64,000 nucleotides of DNA from an uncultured Sphingomonadales bacterium (GCA_947499155.1 CANMND010000003.1:248001-312000); one strand, 5' to 3'. Positions 8,187 to 18,782 are shown, counted from the first letter of the stretch. The notes: generated by a model not told the origin, from the sequence alone. Numbers and translations are program-made.

Positions 8187-9398
8187 ATGTCCCAGTCCGC
8201 GCCCAAAAAAGTTGTCCTAGCCTATTCCGGTGGTCTCGATACCTCGGTCATCCTTAAATGGCTTGAGAGCACCTATGGCTGCGAGGTAGTGACCTTCACG
8301 GCCGATCTTGGTCAAGGCGCTGAACTGGAAGACGCCCGGCGCAAGGCGGAAATGATGGGCATCAAGGACATCTTTATCGAAGACCTGCGCGAAGACTTTG
8401 TCCGTGACTATGTCTTCCCCATGATGCGCGCCAATGCGGTCTATGAAGGACTTTATCTGCTAGGCACGTCCATCGCCCGGCCGTTGATCGCCAAACGCCA
8501 GATTGAAATTGCGCGCGAAACAGGCGCGGATGCGGTCTGCCACGGGGCCACAGGCAAGGGCAATGACCAGGTGCGGTTTGAACTGGCCTATTACGCGCTG
8601 GAGCCGGATATCAAGGTGATTGCTCCATGGCGCGAATGGGACTTGAACTCTCGCACCAAACTGATTGAATTTGCAGAAAAACACCAGATCCCGGTGCCCA
8701 AGGACAAGCGCGGCGAAGCACCTTTCTCCGTCGATGCCAATCTGCTGCACACCTCATCAGAGGGCAATGCGCTGGAAGATCCGGCGATTGAGGCTGAAGA
8801 GTTTGTCTATTCACGCACCGGCTCGCCTGAAGATGCACCGGACCAGCCCCACTATGTGGAAATTGGATTTGAACGGGGCGATGCGGTCTCGGTTGATGGC
8901 AAGGCACTGTCCCCTGCCACCTTGCTTGAAACCCTCAATGAGCTTGGCCGTGTCCATGGTATCGGGCGGCTTGATCTGGTGGAAAACCGTTTTGTCGGCA
9001 TGAAGTCGCGCGGCATTTATGAAACGCCGGGCGGCACCATCCTGCTTGCGGCCCATCGCGGCATTGAACAGATCACCCTTGATCGCGGCGCGGCCCATTT
9101 AAAAGACGAACTGATGCCGCGCTATGCAGAGCTGATCTATAACGGCCTGTGGTTCTCGCCTGAGCGCGAAATGCTGCAAGCCGCCATCGACTTGAGCCAG
9201 CAGCATGTAGACGGCACCGTCAGGCTGAAGCTTTACAAGGGCGGCGTTCATATCGTTGGCCGCAGCTCGCCAAAATCACTCTACAGCCTTGAGCATGTGA
9301 CGTTTGAAGAAGACGCGGTCTATGACCAGCGCGACGCGGAAGGCTTCATCAAGCTGAACGCCCTGCGCCTGCGCCTCCTCGCACGCCGGGGGACTTAA
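8187..9398 (+). CDS. argG: Argininosuccinate synthase
   Basis: Joins citrulline and aspartate with ATP in arginine biosynthesis. The 403-residue protein begins with the N-type ATP pyrophosphatase loop [11 protein letters not shown]. Other conserved stretches are [15 protein letters not shown] and [13 protein letters not shown]. Length matches the usual 400-410. The start ATG at 8187 agrees with the family N terminus. It is a single gene converging on the marC-like gene with 22 bases between the stops; no terminator is obvious in that gap. Confidence 0.97.
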   Translation: MSQSAPKKVVLAYSGGLDTSVILKWLESTYGCEVVTFTADLGQGAELEDARRKAEMMGIKDIFIEDLREDFVRDYVFPMMRANAVYEGLYLLGTSIARPLIAKRQIEIARETGADAVCHGATGKGNDQVRFELAYYALEPDIKVIAPWREWDLNSRTKLIEFAEKHQIPVPKDKRGEAPFSVDANLLHTSSEGNALEDPAIEAEEFVYSRTGSPEDAPDQPHYVEIGFERGDAVSVDGKALSPATLLETLNELGRVHGIGRLDLVENRFVGMKSRGIYETPGGTILLAAHRGIEQITLDRGAAHLKDELMPRYAELIYNGLWFSPEREMLQAAIDLSQQHVDGTVRLKLYKGGVHIVGRSSPKSLYSLEHVTFEEDAVYDQRDAEGFIKLNALRLRLLARRGT

Positions 9399-9420
9399 AT
9401 GCAACCGCTATAGGCGGCAT

Positions 9421-10044
9421 TCACGCGATAAAGAAATTGAGAATGCCATCCAGAATGAACTGGGTGGCAAAGGCAGCGAGGATGATACCCAATACTCGGG
9501 AGATGATGGTGGAAGCTGTTGCCCCCATCACTGCCATCAAACGCGATGCAGCCAGAAATGTCACAAGGGTAAGTGCAAGGGTGAGGCCAAGGGCTGACAG
9601 CACTATTCCTTTCGCCAGCAAATCTCCTTCGTGGCTTGCCATCAGCAAGATAATGGATGCAATAGCCCCTGGACCTGCCAAAAGCGGAATAGCAATCGGG
9701 AAAACAGAGATATCTTCAGGATGCTCCTGGTGACTGCGTTCTGCTGAGTTCTCGCGACGCGAGGTACGCTTTTCAAACACCATTTCAAGAGCGATCAAAA
9801 ACAGCATGACGCCACCTGCTACCTTGAGCGCTTGCAGCGAAATGCCAAGAGCTGACAGAAATGGCTCACCCACCGCTGCAAAGAACAGCAATATCCCAAC
9901 CGCAATCACTGTCCCCTTGATTGCCATCATCTTCTGATGCCGAGGGGCTGTGCCCTGGGTGAGGCTGGCAAAAACCGGGGCAATGCCAACTGGGTCAATA
10001 ATCACGAAAAAGGTCACAAAAGCAGTGATAAAAACTTCAAGCAT
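9421..10044 (-). CDS. MarC family integral membrane protein
   Basis: A 207-residue protein with about six hydrophobic segments, opening with FITAFVTFFVIIDPVGIAPVF, the conserved first helix of the MarC/UPF0056 family. A charged cytoplasmic loop (EKRTSRRENSAERSHQEHPED) is at about residues 90-112. MarC proteins are inner-membrane proteins of unclear transport function; the old link to multiple antibiotic resistance was not confirmed. It is last in the probable YggT-DUF167-folD-marC operon. Confidence 0.9.
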   Translation of the reverse strand: MLEVFITAFVTFFVIIDPVGIAPVFASLTQGTAPRHQKMMAIKGTVIAVGILLFFAAVGEPFLSALGISLQALKVAGGVMLFLIALEMVFEKRTSRRENSAERSHQEHPEDISVFPIAIPLLAGPGAIASIILLMASHEGDLLAKGIVLSALGLTLALTLVTFLAASRLMAVMGATASTIISRVLGIILAAFATQFILDGILNFFIA

Positions 10045-10085
10045 TCTGTGCCCCTGCCTTAAAAAATCCCGAGATTAGCCGGATA

Positions 10086-10982
10086 CTAGTCCACCAATGC
10101 CGCATGGTCGATGCCCTTTGACAGACACATGGCCCGCACTGTGTTGGATAACAGAACCGCAATGGTCATGGGACCAACACCACCAGGTACCGGCGTAATG
10201 GCTCCGGCCGCTTCTTTTGCATCATCGAAATCCACGTCCCCCACAAGCCGGGTCTTGCCCTCGCCCTTCTCAGGGGCAGGTATGCGGTTGATACCCACAT
10301 CAATGACGGTGGCGCCGGGCTTAATCCAGTCGCCCTTGATCATCTGTGGACGACCGACCGCAGCAATTACAATATCGGCGCGGCGACAAAGGGCAGGCAG
10401 GTCACGGGTGCGGGAATGGGCAATGGTCACAGTGCAATTGGCCGCCAGAAGCAGGCTGGCCATGGGCTTGCCCACAATGTTGGACCGCCCAACCACAACG
10501 GCATCAAGACCCGACAGGTCGCCAAGACGATCCTGCAACAGCATCAGGCATCCCAAAGGCGTGCAGGGTACAAGCCCAGCACCGCCGGTATTCAGCAGCC
10601 CCACATTCAGCAAATGAAAGCCGTCCACATCCTTTGCAGGATCAATGGCCGAAATCACAGACGCCTCATCAATCTGGGGCGGTAGGGGAAGCTGCACCAA
10701 TATGCCATGAACGTCTTTGTCATCATTGAGTTGCCGGACCAGTGCCAGCAGGGTTGCCTCGTCCGTATCTATCGGCAGGCGATGTGCAAAGGACCGCATC
10801 CCCGCCTCTTCGGTTTGCTTTACCTTGTTACGCACATAAATGCCGCTTGCCGCATCATCCCCAACGAGAACAACGGCTAGACCAGGTGTACAGCCAAAAT
10901 CCGCCTTCAACCGTGCGACCTGGCGTGCCACTTTTTCTCGCACTCTTGCAGCAAACGCCTTGCCATTGATGATATCCGCCAT
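10086..10982 (-). CDS. folD: Bifunctional methylenetetrahydrofolate dehydrogenase/cyclohydrolase
   Basis: Interconverts 5,10-methylene-, methenyl- and 10-formyl-tetrahydrofolate. Family motifs are present: [13 protein letters not shown] with the catalytic Lys, [21 protein letters not shown] for NADP binding, and [11 protein letters not shown] chose the ATG at 10982 (MADIINGK) because ATGAGGAACGGC gives a good ribosome site just before it; an in-frame ATG at 10994 would place that site inside the gene. It lies in the operon with YggT and DUF167 genes, a common alphaproteobacterial order. Confidence 0.96.
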   Translation of the reverse strand: MADIINGKAFAARVREKVARQVARLKADFGCTPGLAVVLVGDDAASGIYVRNKVKQTEEAGMRSFAHRLPIDTDEATLLALVRQLNDDKDVHGILVQLPLPPQIDEASVISAIDPAKDVDGFHLLNVGLLNTGGAGLVPCTPLGCLMLLQDRLGDLSGLDAVVVGRSNIVGKPMASLLLAANCTVTIAHSRTRDLPALCRRADIVIAAVGRPQMIKGDWIKPGATVIDVGINRIPAPEKGEGKTRLVGDVDFDDAKEAAGAITPVPGGVGPMTIAVLLSNTVRAMCLSKGIDHAALVD

Positions 10983-11028
10983 GCCGTTCCTCATTTGCGT
11001 CTTCAGGCCTCACAGGTCTTCGGCCTGA

Positions 11029-11385
11029 TTAATCTATGAAGCCCTGCTGTTTCAGGATTTTCCCGATATCGTCAAGCAAGGATTGCGTATTCCCTGATAT
11101 TTCCACCGTCTTCAGGCGGCTGACCTCCCCTGCCTGAATCGTAATATCCCGTTTGGCCAGACCCAATTCCTTGGCAAGCAGGCCCACCAGCGCCTTGTTG
11201 GCCTTGCCCTTTTCAGGGACAGCCGTAACAGACACCCGCAACCGCGCCTGTCCATCTCCGTCCATCTCTACCCTGTCCAGACGGTTGGCCGCAGCTTTTG
11301 GCGTCAGCTTGATAAACAGGCGCACCGCATCCGGTCGCCGCTCAAGAATATCAAAGGCTGTATAGGACGGGGACGATTGTGTCAT
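11029..11385 (-). CDS. DUF167/YggU family protein
   Basis: A small cytoplasmic protein of unknown function. The core LFIKLTPKAAANRLDR followed by RLRVSVTAVPEKGKANKALV and LAKRDITIQAGEVSRLKTV is the DUF167 signature. I place the start at 11385 (MTQSSPSY), giving 118 residues and a 35-base overlap with the YggT gene; a longer frame to 11445 only reads the yggT sequence in another frame. YggT and YggU genes are commonly neighbours. Confidence 0.88.
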   Translation of the reverse strand: MTQSSPSYTAFDILERRPDAVRLFIKLTPKAAANRLDRVEMDGDGQARLRVSVTAVPEKGKANKALVGLLAKELGLAKRDITIQAGEVSRLKTVEISGNTQSLLDDIGKILKQQGFID

Positions 11386-11647
11386 TGAAGAAAATCTGGA
11401 GCGCATAAACCAAAAGAAGCGCGATGAGCGGTGAGATATCCACATTTCCCAGGTCAGGCACTATCCGGCGTATCGGCCGCAGGACAGGTTCGGTCGCCTG
11501 ATACAGGAAATTCATCATCGTGCTGACGAACTGGCTATGGGTGTTGATCACATTAAATGCGACAAGCCAACTCAGGATCACCCATAAAATCAGGATCCAT
11601 TTATAGATGCCGATGGCGGAATTGACCAAAAATATCAGGGCGCTCAT
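11351..11647 (-). CDS. YggT family membrane protein
   Basis: A protein of about 98 residues with two hydrophobic helices flanking TEPVLRPIRRIVPDLGNVDISP, the conserved YggT loop. These inner-membrane proteins are linked to osmotic-shock tolerance and cell division in some bacteria; here the role is unknown. I prefer ATG 11647 (MSALIFL), preceded by AAAGGCG, over ATG 11668. It is first in a four-gene minus-strand operon ending with the MarC gene. Confidence 0.88.
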   Translation of the reverse strand: MSALIFLVNSAIGIYKWILILWVILSWLVAFNVINTHSQFVSTMMNFLYQATEPVLRPIRRIVPDLGNVDISPLIALLLVYALQIFFNDTIVPVLYSL

Positions 11648-11828
11648 AACTGTTATCGCCTTTCGCATTCCTAAAGCCGTTTAAGTCAGTCAGATGTAAC
11701 TGCCAGAACGCACATGTGCAAGAGTCCTCACCGCCGGGCACTCGGAAACAGATTAAATGTAAACCATCTCTTAACAGGACTTCTTGTAAAGTGGATCAAG
11801 GAGCGGGTTTTTTGGCATTGGAACGGTT

Positions 11829-14735
11829 ATGGCTCTATTCGGCTCCATCTTTGGCGGCAATGGCGGTCTGTTCAGCACTTTGAAGCAGCAACAGGCGCAA
11901 AAGGACATGCGCCCCCAGATCCGCCAGTTCGACGTCTCGGTTTTGGCGTTTGCCAATCCTGTGCGACTGCCGCAAAGTGCCTTCAATACACAGCCAGCAG
12001 TTAAGGCGCCGTGGGAAATCCCGCAAGAATCCCAAACCCTTGCCCGCCGCATCAATATGGTGCGCGATTTAGGCAATTTCATTGATCAGAAGGCCAAAGG
12101 CGTTGATTCCCTGGGTGTAAGCAATGATGCCCGTTCCACATTCATTGCTTTTGACGCCTTGACCAAGCTTGAAACGCTGGCCCAGTTTGCCGCTGAAAAC
12201 TCTACGCCCAAAGCAAGTCTTGCCCGGCTGGACGAGCAGTTTCAAAAAGGGCTTCAGCAAGTCCGCGACTTCATTACCCAGGCTCCCACCGACAAGCTCG
12301 ATCTTCTGACCGGCCCCCGCTCTGCCACAACACGCAGTCTCATTGAGCCGGGCAAGGATTCGCAAAGCTTTACAGGAACATCTGTTGCAACAGGATCCCG
12401 AGACGACCCCATTCCCGGCCTGTTTGGTGACGAGGTTTTCACATTGCGCATGACGCGTTTTGGTGAAACGGAAGATATCGTCATTAATCTTGCCGATATC
12501 GGTGGTCCGCCATCCATCAATGCCATAGTCGACCATGTGAATGCCGCCATCACGGCCATCAAGGCTTTTGATGAATTTGGCAATCCGATTCTGGACCCCA
12601 ACGGCGACCCGGTACCCAAATTCTCGACCCGCTTCAGTGTTGAGACGGACGAGAACTTCGACCACGCACTCAAGGTCTCCACTACCCGCTTTGAAGAAGC
12701 ACGCCTTATCCCCGCTGTAGCAGAACCAGAATTGATCATCGCCAGCAATCGCGTTGATATCCGGGGAAACACCCCGCAAACTGCACGGCTTGTGCGCTTT
12801 GGCGACCTGTCCGGCGCCTTGGCCCAAGGGGCTAGAACCGACATTTTCGGACTTGACCGCGATGCCACGACGATCGCCGCATTTGCCGGGACCGATGATA
12901 CCGATATAGCAGACGCACTTGATGATACAGAGGCTGCGAATGCCAAAAAATCTGAATCAGACACAGAAGCCGTAAGCGTTGCCGCCAACACCCGCACCGC
13001 AGCCATTGCCGTGGACAGCGAGGGCTTTGTCTACACCCTTGGCACCAGTGCTGGCGATTTTGGCAATCATATCAACACGTCAGGGTCAGACGACGTCTTC
13101 CTTACCAAGCATGACAGTGCTGGCAATATCGTATTTTCACGCCTGGTCGGCAGCCGGGACAAAGCAGAGGGCTTTGCGCTGGCCATTGACTCAAAAGACA
13201 ATGTGATCATCGCTGGCAGCACTAGCGACAATATTGCATCAGGTGCCCGGGTTCCGGGAATTGACAGCTTCGTCACAAAATTCAATAGCCGGGGCGACAC
13301 GCTTTTCACTTATCAGCTGGATACGGCAGCAGAAGATGTCCCCGCAGCCATCACCATCGACAGCAATGACAATATCATCCTCACCGGTTTCAGCCGGGGT
13401 GCTATTGATGCCTCGACCCCGTCTCATGGCGGTCAGGATACCATGTTGTTGAAAATTGACGGCCAAACCGGCGTTCGGACCGATCAGATCCTGTTAGGTG
13501 GCACAGGAGATGAACGCGGACAGGCAGTTGCTGTTGCAAATGATGGCAATCTGCTGGTGGCCTCCAACGAAAACGGCCGCGCCATTTTGCGCAAGATTGA
13601 TGTGAATGACCTTGGCAATGTCCTGTTTGAGCAGGACCTTGGTCTCATTACTTCATCTGGCTCCATCAGCGCTATCCGCGTTTCCGGCTCGGATATTTTT
13701 CTGGCTGGCAGTACGTCGAACGCCGCATTCGATGGCAGTGCGGCAAGTGTGGTCAACGGGCCATCGGGCGGCATGGACGGCTTTTTGATGAAACTTCAGG
13801 ATCAGGGAGCCAGCGCCACAGCCGACTACATCACATTTGTCGGCACCAACGCCACCGATCAGGTGCAAGATATCGCCCTTGGCGCATCATCGGTTTATCT
13901 TGCCGGCTCAACCCGAGGCGACCTGTCCGGAGAGGGACGACACGGGACCCAGGACGGATTTGTTGCCCGCATCAACATGGCGACAGGACAAACTGAGAAT
14001 ATCTCACAATTTGGCACGATGCTGACCGACACCCGGTCGTCGGGTCTGGCACTTGCCCCTACCGGCAAGTCAGTCGTTGATTTACTGGGACTGCCACTGG
14101 GTAATCTTGATCGCATTGAGAGCCGTAATATCGAGGCACAGAGCACCGCACGGGCCGGTGATTATTTTGAGATATCCATTAATGGCGGACGCGCCCAAAA
14201 GATTGAACTGAAAGCAGGAGACACCCTTGAAAGCCTGGCGGCACAGGTCAACCGCCTTTCTACCCGCCGCGAGGTGGAAGCAGAAGTGATCGGCGGTGAA
14301 CTCTTTCTTCGTGCCCAGGGTACGGCAAAAATCGATATTTTCAGCGGGAAAAACGACCGGGACCTTTTAGCCGGTCTTGGCATAAAGCCGCAGCGCTTGC
14401 TGGGCACGCAGGCATTGTTCAATCTGGATGACAAAAAACCACAGCGCTCATCTGTCAAGGCCGAGCCTAAATTGGGCGGGGCCTTTGCCTTTAATCTTGA
14501 CCAGCCGCTTAGTCTGAAAAACAAGCAGGCCGCTGCTTTCACCCTCAAGCAGGTGGAAAACGCCATCAATACCGCCAAGCGGGCTTTCCGGTCCCTCACC
14601 CCGAACCTTCTTGACAGTCTCGGCGGGCCAAAGGGCACGGTTCCTCCCCAATTATCGAAGGAACTGGCCAATTATTCAGCAGCACTCCAGCGGCTTCAGG
14701 CCGGTCAGATCGGTGGTGGCGGCTTCTTTATCTGA
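11829..14735 (+). CDS. Large flagellar-type protein with beta-propeller repeats and hook IN motif
   Basis: A 968-residue protein with no signal peptide. The N-terminal 330 residues are specific to the family and open with MALFGSIFGGNGG. Residues about 385-745 are SBBP-type beta-propeller repeats of the form AIAVDSEGFVYTLGTSAG and AIDSKDNVIIAGSTSDN. At about 777-845, YFEISINGGRAQKIEL with GDTLESLAAQVN resembles the flagellin hook IN motif of hook-associated proteins. Overall it recalls the FlaEY proteins of Caulobacter as I remember them, but I could not compare sequences. It starts at ATG 11829 after GGAACGG. Its place near the nonulosonate genes supports a role in filament assembly or flagellin control. 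Confidence 0.6.
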   Translation: MALFGSIFGGNGGLFSTLKQQQAQKDMRPQIRQFDVSVLAFANPVRLPQSAFNTQPAVKAPWEIPQESQTLARRINMVRDLGNFIDQKAKGVDSLGVSNDARSTFIAFDALTKLETLAQFAAENSTPKASLARLDEQFQKGLQQVRDFITQAPTDKLDLLTGPRSATTRSLIEPGKDSQSFTGTSVATGSRDDPIPGLFGDEVFTLRMTRFGETEDIVINLADIGGPPSINAIVDHVNAAITAIKAFDEFGNPILDPNGDPVPKFSTRFSVETDENFDHALKVSTTRFEEARLIPAVAEPELIIASNRVDIRGNTPQTARLVRFGDLSGALAQGARTDIFGLDRDATTIAAFAGTDDTDIADALDDTEAANAKKSESDTEAVSVAANTRTAAIAVDSEGFVYTLGTSAGDFGNHINTSGSDDVFLTKHDSAGNIVFSRLVGSRDKAEGFALAIDSKDNVIIAGSTSDNIASGARVPGIDSFVTKFNSRGDTLFTYQLDTAAEDVPAAITIDSNDNIILTGFSRGAIDASTPSHGGQDTMLLKIDGQTGVRTDQILLGGTGDERGQAVAVANDGNLLVASNENGRAILRKIDVNDLGNVLFEQDLGLITSSGSISAIRVSGSDIFLAGSTSNAAFDGSAASVVNGPSGGMDGFLMKLQDQGASATADYITFVGTNATDQVQDIALGASSVYLAGSTRGDLSGEGRHGTQDGFVARINMATGQTENISQFGTMLTDTRSSGLALAPTGKSVVDLLGLPLGNLDRIESRNIEAQSTARAGDYFEISINGGRAQKIELKAGDTLESLAAQVNRLSTRREVEAEVIGGELFLRAQGTAKIDIFSGKNDRDLLAGLGIKPQRLLGTQALFNLDDKKPQRSSVKAEPKLGGAFAFNLDQPLSLKNKQAAAFTLKQVENAINTAKRAFRSLTPNLLDSLGGPKGTVPPQLSKELANYSAALQRLQAGQIGGGGFFI

Positions 14736-14863
14736 CAACGGGCGTATCCCTGATTTTGTCGGGTATGATGGAGAAGGCACTTGCATTAATCTGGACGGTT
14801 CAGCCATGGTTAAGCTCTTCCCGGTCAAGCTTCATTCATGACGTGCAAGCATCCATATCAAGT

Positions 14864-15292
14864 ATGAGCAAAATTCATGAGACCAAAGTGGTTCGCAATA
14901 TGATGCAGCCGTTTTTCCTCGCCTGCACGTTTGCATGGGCATTGATTACCCTTGGTTCCGCCAATGCTGAAGAACCCAATGACGCCTTGCCAGCCGTCGC
15001 ACAAACCCTGGCCACGGACGACACCGTCGGCAATTGCGTGCGGACCAACCGCATCCGCCGCACCCGGATTCTTGATGATCAGACAATTATACTTGATATG
15101 GCGGGCGGCGATAATCTTGTCATGCACCTGAAATACCGTTGTCCCCAGCTCTCATTCCACGATTTTTTCAGCTATGAGCCAACGCTGGGCCAGCTTTGCG
15201 CCGAGCTGGATCACATTGTCACCAGAGCGGGGTTTCACTGCGATATTGGCAGTTTTAGCCTTTACAAAGATGAGGACAAGGCAAAAAGCTGA
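14864..15292 (+). CDS. Small exported protein, possibly DUF6491-like
   Basis: I do not firmly recognise this gene. From ATG 14864 it encodes 142 residues: a hydrophobic signal segment (MMQPFFLACTFAWALITLGS, ending at ANA), then a domain with three cysteines: CVRTNRIRRTRILDDQTIIL, YRCPQLSFHDFF and FHCDIGSF. The pattern of a Cys-Arg start and repeated short beta strands is reminiscent of DUF6491. An open frame extends up to 14756 but lacks sense there. Its stop at 15292 abuts the stop of the convergent TAXI gene with no base between. Confidence 0.6.
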   Translation: MSKIHETKVVRNMMQPFFLACTFAWALITLGSANAEEPNDALPAVAQTLATDDTVGNCVRTNRIRRTRILDDQTIILDMAGGDNLVMHLKYRCPQLSFHDFFSYEPTLGQLCAELDHIVTRAGFHCDIGSFSLYKDEDKAKS

Positions 15293-16639
15293 TTAAAGCC
15301 CACGTCTTTCCAACCGCTTTCGTATCTGTCGGATATGAAATTTCAGGTCATAAAGCTTGTCTGCATAGGTTGGCGGTACTGAAAGCTCATTAACGTCCTT
15401 TTCCACTTCAGCCAGTTTCTCCAAGGCTTCTGACTCACGTGCAGTCATAGCCTCGATATGCCGCAAAGCCTTGTAGGGTCGGGCGATTCGCGCCCTGATT
15501 CGCCAGCTGTATAGTGGAGGCAAAAGACGGGCGAGCGGTAATAAAAGCGTGAGCAGTGGCAGCAGCATGACCAGCCAGCGGTCAAGCAGGGTCGCAGCCC
15601 AAAATGGCAGGACACGCTGCAAGAAGGACGGACCACGCCGCAAAAACCGCCGCGCATTCTCATTATGGGGCAAGGATATTTTATAGGCGGACGGAAACGC
15701 TTCCTCAGGCTCAAACAGGCCGCCATCGGCATGAATGTCAGTCGCCGCCATCAACAACAGATCCACCAGCGCCGGATGAAGATCTTCACGGGCAACCAGC
15801 ATCGCGGTTGTGGCAATCAGGGATGTATCAGCAGGTGGCATATTGGCAGCCAGGTCAAGAGTCCCTTCCGGCAAATTCAACTCTTCAATATAGGGCAGAA
15901 TTCGCGCATAGGCCTTCGCCCTATGAAAAGAATGAAGGCTGAGACCTGGATCAGCCAGCAAATCGTTTATCACCTGCGTCTCCACACCTCCAACAAGCAA
16001 AGCCGCATCCACCTGCCCCAGAATAAGGGCTGCAACTGCATCCACTCCGCCAATCCTGCTTTCTGGCGTTTGCGGCACTTGAAGGCCATTAAGAGCGTAC
16101 AAGGTCTCGGCCATGGCGCGGCTTCCAGAGCCATCGCTCCCCACCGCCACGCGCAAAGCCGACAGGTCACGCAGGTCTGGAAGGTGGATATCTTTCCGCA
16201 CAAATAGCCAGACCGGCTCATAATACAGGCTGGCCAAAGCCTCAATCTGCCCTGCCTTACTGGCCTCCTGCAGTGTTGGTGTGACCCCGGCCTGAACAAA
16301 GGCGATGGTGCTGCTTGCATCATCGCCATCAACGGCCTGAAGACGGTTCAGATTATCCACAGAACCAGATGTTTCCACCACCTCCGCCATTATGCCGTTC
16401 TCTTTAAGCGCTTCTTGGTAACGAAGAGCGGTCCGGTAATAAATGCCGTCCTCGGAGCCTGCCAGTATCCGGATATGATCGGGAGGTGCGGGCTTCACAA
16501 ACTGGAATGCGATATAAAACGCGCCGACCACAAGCAACAGCATCGGCAGGGTTATTTTGAGGGCCTCAGACACACCGGCAGGTACAAGCGATGCACGAAT
16601 GAAAGCTTTTGGTTTCAAGGTCGCAGTCCTCTTCGTCAC
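15293..16639 (-). CDS. Membrane-anchored TAXI-family solute-binding protein
   Basis: A TAXI-type TRAP substrate-binding protein of 448 residues. A transmembrane anchor spans about 28-48. The binding domain follows (ILAGSEDGIYYRTALRYQ, VETSGSVDNLNRLQ, LRVAVGSDGSGSRAMAETLY). After about residue 350 there is a second hydrophobic stretch (LLDRWLVMLLPLLTLLLPLA) and a basic coiled-coil-like tail. Most TAXI proteins are free in the periplasm; anchored versions with a membrane tail exist in alphaproteobacteria without known function. No TRAP permease gene is next to it. Translation starts at GTG 16639. Confidence 0.82.
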   Translation of the reverse strand: MTKRTATLKPKAFIRASLVPAGVSEALKITLPMLLLVVGAFYIAFQFVKPAPPDHIRILAGSEDGIYYRTALRYQEALKENGIMAEVVETSGSVDNLNRLQAVDGDDASSTIAFVQAGVTPTLQEASKAGQIEALASLYYEPVWLFVRKDIHLPDLRDLSALRVAVGSDGSGSRAMAETLYALNGLQVPQTPESRIGGVDAVAALILGQVDAALLVGGVETQVINDLLADPGLSLHSFHRAKAYARILPYIEELNLPEGTLDLAANMPPADTSLIATTAMLVAREDLHPALVDLLLMAATDIHADGGLFEPEEAFPSAYKISLPHNENARRFLRRGPSFLQRVLPFWAATLLDRWLVMLLPLLTLLLPLARLLPPLYSWRIRARIARPYKALRHIEAMTARESEALEKLAEVEKDVNELSVPPTYADKLYDLKFHIRQIRKRLERRGL

Positions 16640-16784
16640 ACTTCACCATTCAGACCTGGTCCGCATAAAATCGTTCTGATCATACGCGCCTCACTGTCTT
16701 GGCAGGCACTCAGACTTGTCGTCGTGGCAAAGCTGCCTTACAAGCTCTTCACTGGCAACTTACTTTAACAAGGGAGCGCGGCTG

Positions 16785-17339
16785 ATGGCGATCATGTCCG
16801 ACCGCTGGATCCGGGAAAAAAGTCTTAATGACAATATGATAGAGCCGTTTATGGACCGTCAGCACCGCGATGGCACCATTTCCTATGGCTTGAGCTCATA
16901 TGGCTATGATGCCCGTGTGTCGGATGAATTCAAGATTTTTACCAATGTGGACAGCGCTGTGGTGGATCCAAAGGATTTTTCCCCAAGCAGCTTTGTCGAT
17001 CGTAAAACTGATATCTGCATAATTCCGCCCAACAGCTTTGCACTGGCACGCACGGTGGAGTATTTTCGCATCCCCGATGATGTGCTGGTGATTTGTCTTG
17101 GCAAGTCCACCTATGCCCGCTGTGGGATTATCGTCAATGTGACACCATTGGAGCCGGGCTGGGAAGGCCATGTGACGCTGGAATTTTCCAACACCACGCC
17201 GCTTCCTGCAAAAATCTACGCCAATGAAGGCGCGTGTCAGTTCTTGTTTTTGCAGGGCAATGAACCCTGTGAGGTTACCTACAGGGACAGAGCCGGAAAA
17301 TATCAGGGTCAGCGCGGTGTCACACTTCCCAAAATATAA
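16785..17339 (+). CDS. dcd: dCTP deaminase
   Basis: Deaminates dCTP to dUTP, the main source of dUMP for thymidylate. The signature [13 protein letters not shown] and the trimer catalytic region [17 protein letters not shown] are present, as is [13 protein letters not shown] start at ATG 16785 (MAIMSDRWI), preceded by AAGGGAG, which gives 184 residues, the usual length; an open frame from 16716 adds 23 unrelated residues. It stands alone upstream of murA, separated by 124 bases. Confidence 0.96.
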   Translation: MAIMSDRWIREKSLNDNMIEPFMDRQHRDGTISYGLSSYGYDARVSDEFKIFTNVDSAVVDPKDFSPSSFVDRKTDICIIPPNSFALARTVEYFRIPDDVLVICLGKSTYARCGIIVNVTPLEPGWEGHVTLEFSNTTPLPAKIYANEGACQFLFLQGNEPCEVTYRDRAGKYQGQRGVTLPKI

Positions 17340-17463
17340 AAAGAAGCCCACTGTGGTGAACTTGCCCCACCCTTGCCATACCTCTGCCGCATCGGCCGTG
17401 AAAAGTCAGCGCCAACAGGCCTTTTAAGGCTATCCCCATGAAGCAACAGGACAGACCCTACAC

Positions 17464-18750
17464 ATGGACAAGCTGATTATTCGCGGCGGAAAAAGACTCT
17501 CGGGCCAGATACAGATTTCCGGTGCGAAAAATGCAGCACTGCCCTTGATGGCCGCAAGCCTTTTGACAGACAAGCCCTTGCGCCTGTCCAATCTGCCACG
17601 TCTGGCCGATATCACCACCATGGGCGATCTTCTCAACACCCATGGCGCGACTGTTACCATCGAGGGCGCTATGGGCAATGGCAGTCCCTATGGACGAATC
17701 CTGTCGCTGCACGCCCGCACAATTACTGACACCACCGCGCCTTATGACATCGTTCGCAAGATGCGCGCCTCGATCCTCGTCCTGGGGCCGGTGCTTGCAC
17801 GAGAAGGTGTGGCCAAGGTTTCATTGCCCGGCGGTTGCGCTATCGGTACACGGCCCATTGATCTTCATCTGGAAGGCCTGAAAGCCCTTGGTGCGGAAAT
17901 TGCGCTTGATAGCGGTTATGTAACAGCCCGTGCTCCTCGTGGCGGCTTGCAAGGCAACAGGATTGTCTTCCCGTCTGTCTCTGTCGGTGCCACAGAAAAC
18001 CTGATGATGGCTGCGTGTCTGGCAGCAGGTGACACCGTGCTTGAAAATGCGGCCCGTGAACCGGAAATCATTGATCTTGGCCGTTGTCTTCTGGCCATGG
18101 GTGCCAAAATCGAAGGCCTTGGTACCGGCACCATCCATATAACGGGCCAGTCCGGTCTTAAAGGCGCAGACTACGCAACCATGGCTGACCGGATTGAAGC
18201 AGGCTCTTATGCCGTCGCCGCCGCAATCACTGGCGGTGATGTGTTTTTAAAGAATGCCGATGGTGCGATAATGGAAGCCGTGATCCGGTGTCTGGAAATG
18301 GCAGGTGCAACTGTCATCCAAAGCGCAAACGGTCTCCAGATATCCCGCACGGGGCCTTTGCAACCGATAACCTGCAAGACACAGCCCTATCCAGGCTTTC
18401 CCACTGACATGCAGGCACAGATGATGGCCCTTGTCACTCTGGCTGAGGGTGAATCAGTGATCCGGGAAGCGATATTTGAAAACCGGTTCATGCATGTGCT
18501 GGAATTGGCGCGCATGGGGGCAGACATCACTATTGATGGTGCCAAAGCCACCATTCGCGGCGTCAAAAAGCTGACAGGCGCCCCGGTTATGGCAACGGAT
18601 CTCCGCGCCAGCATGGGTCTGGCTCTTGCGGGATTGGCCGCAGAAGGAGAAACCCATGTCCAGCGACTATACCACCTTGACCGGGGCTATGAGCGGATAG
18701 AAGATAAACTGACGGGTCTTGGTGCCGATGTGGAGCGTGTTGCCACTTGA
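17464..18750 (+). CDS. murA: UDP-N-acetylglucosamine 1-carboxyvinyltransferase
   Basis: First committed step of peptidoglycan synthesis: transfers enolpyruvate from PEP to UDP-GlcNAc. The 428-residue protein has Lys22-Asn23 in [10 protein letters not shown] and the catalytic Cys125 in [11 protein letters not shown], so the fosfomycin-binding cysteine is present. The EPSP-synthase fold is complete to the C-terminal [17 protein letters not shown]. It heads a plus-strand block of DUF2948, hisG, hisD, UPF0262 and phosphatase genes typical of alphaproteobacteria. Confidence 0.97.
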   Translation: MDKLIIRGGKRLSGQIQISGAKNAALPLMAASLLTDKPLRLSNLPRLADITTMGDLLNTHGATVTIEGAMGNGSPYGRILSLHARTITDTTAPYDIVRKMRASILVLGPVLAREGVAKVSLPGGCAIGTRPIDLHLEGLKALGAEIALDSGYVTARAPRGGLQGNRIVFPSVSVGATENLMMAACLAAGDTVLENAAREPEIIDLGRCLLAMGAKIEGLGTGTIHITGQSGLKGADYATMADRIEAGSYAVAAAITGGDVFLKNADGAIMEAVIRCLEMAGATVIQSANGLQISRTGPLQPITCKTQPYPGFPTDMQAQMMALVTLAEGESVIREAIFENRFMHVLELARMGADITIDGAKATIRGVKKLTGAPVMATDLRASMGLALAGLAAEGETHVQRLYHLDRGYERIEDKLTGLGADVERVAT

Positions 18751-18782
18751 GATTTTCGCATAATTTCCCCAAAGTCCTGCAT

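Noticed and set aside
12069-13006. Long minus-strand frames inside the flagellar-type gene
   Set aside because: They are shadows of a continuous 968-codon plus-strand gene with clear repeats and a ribosome site.
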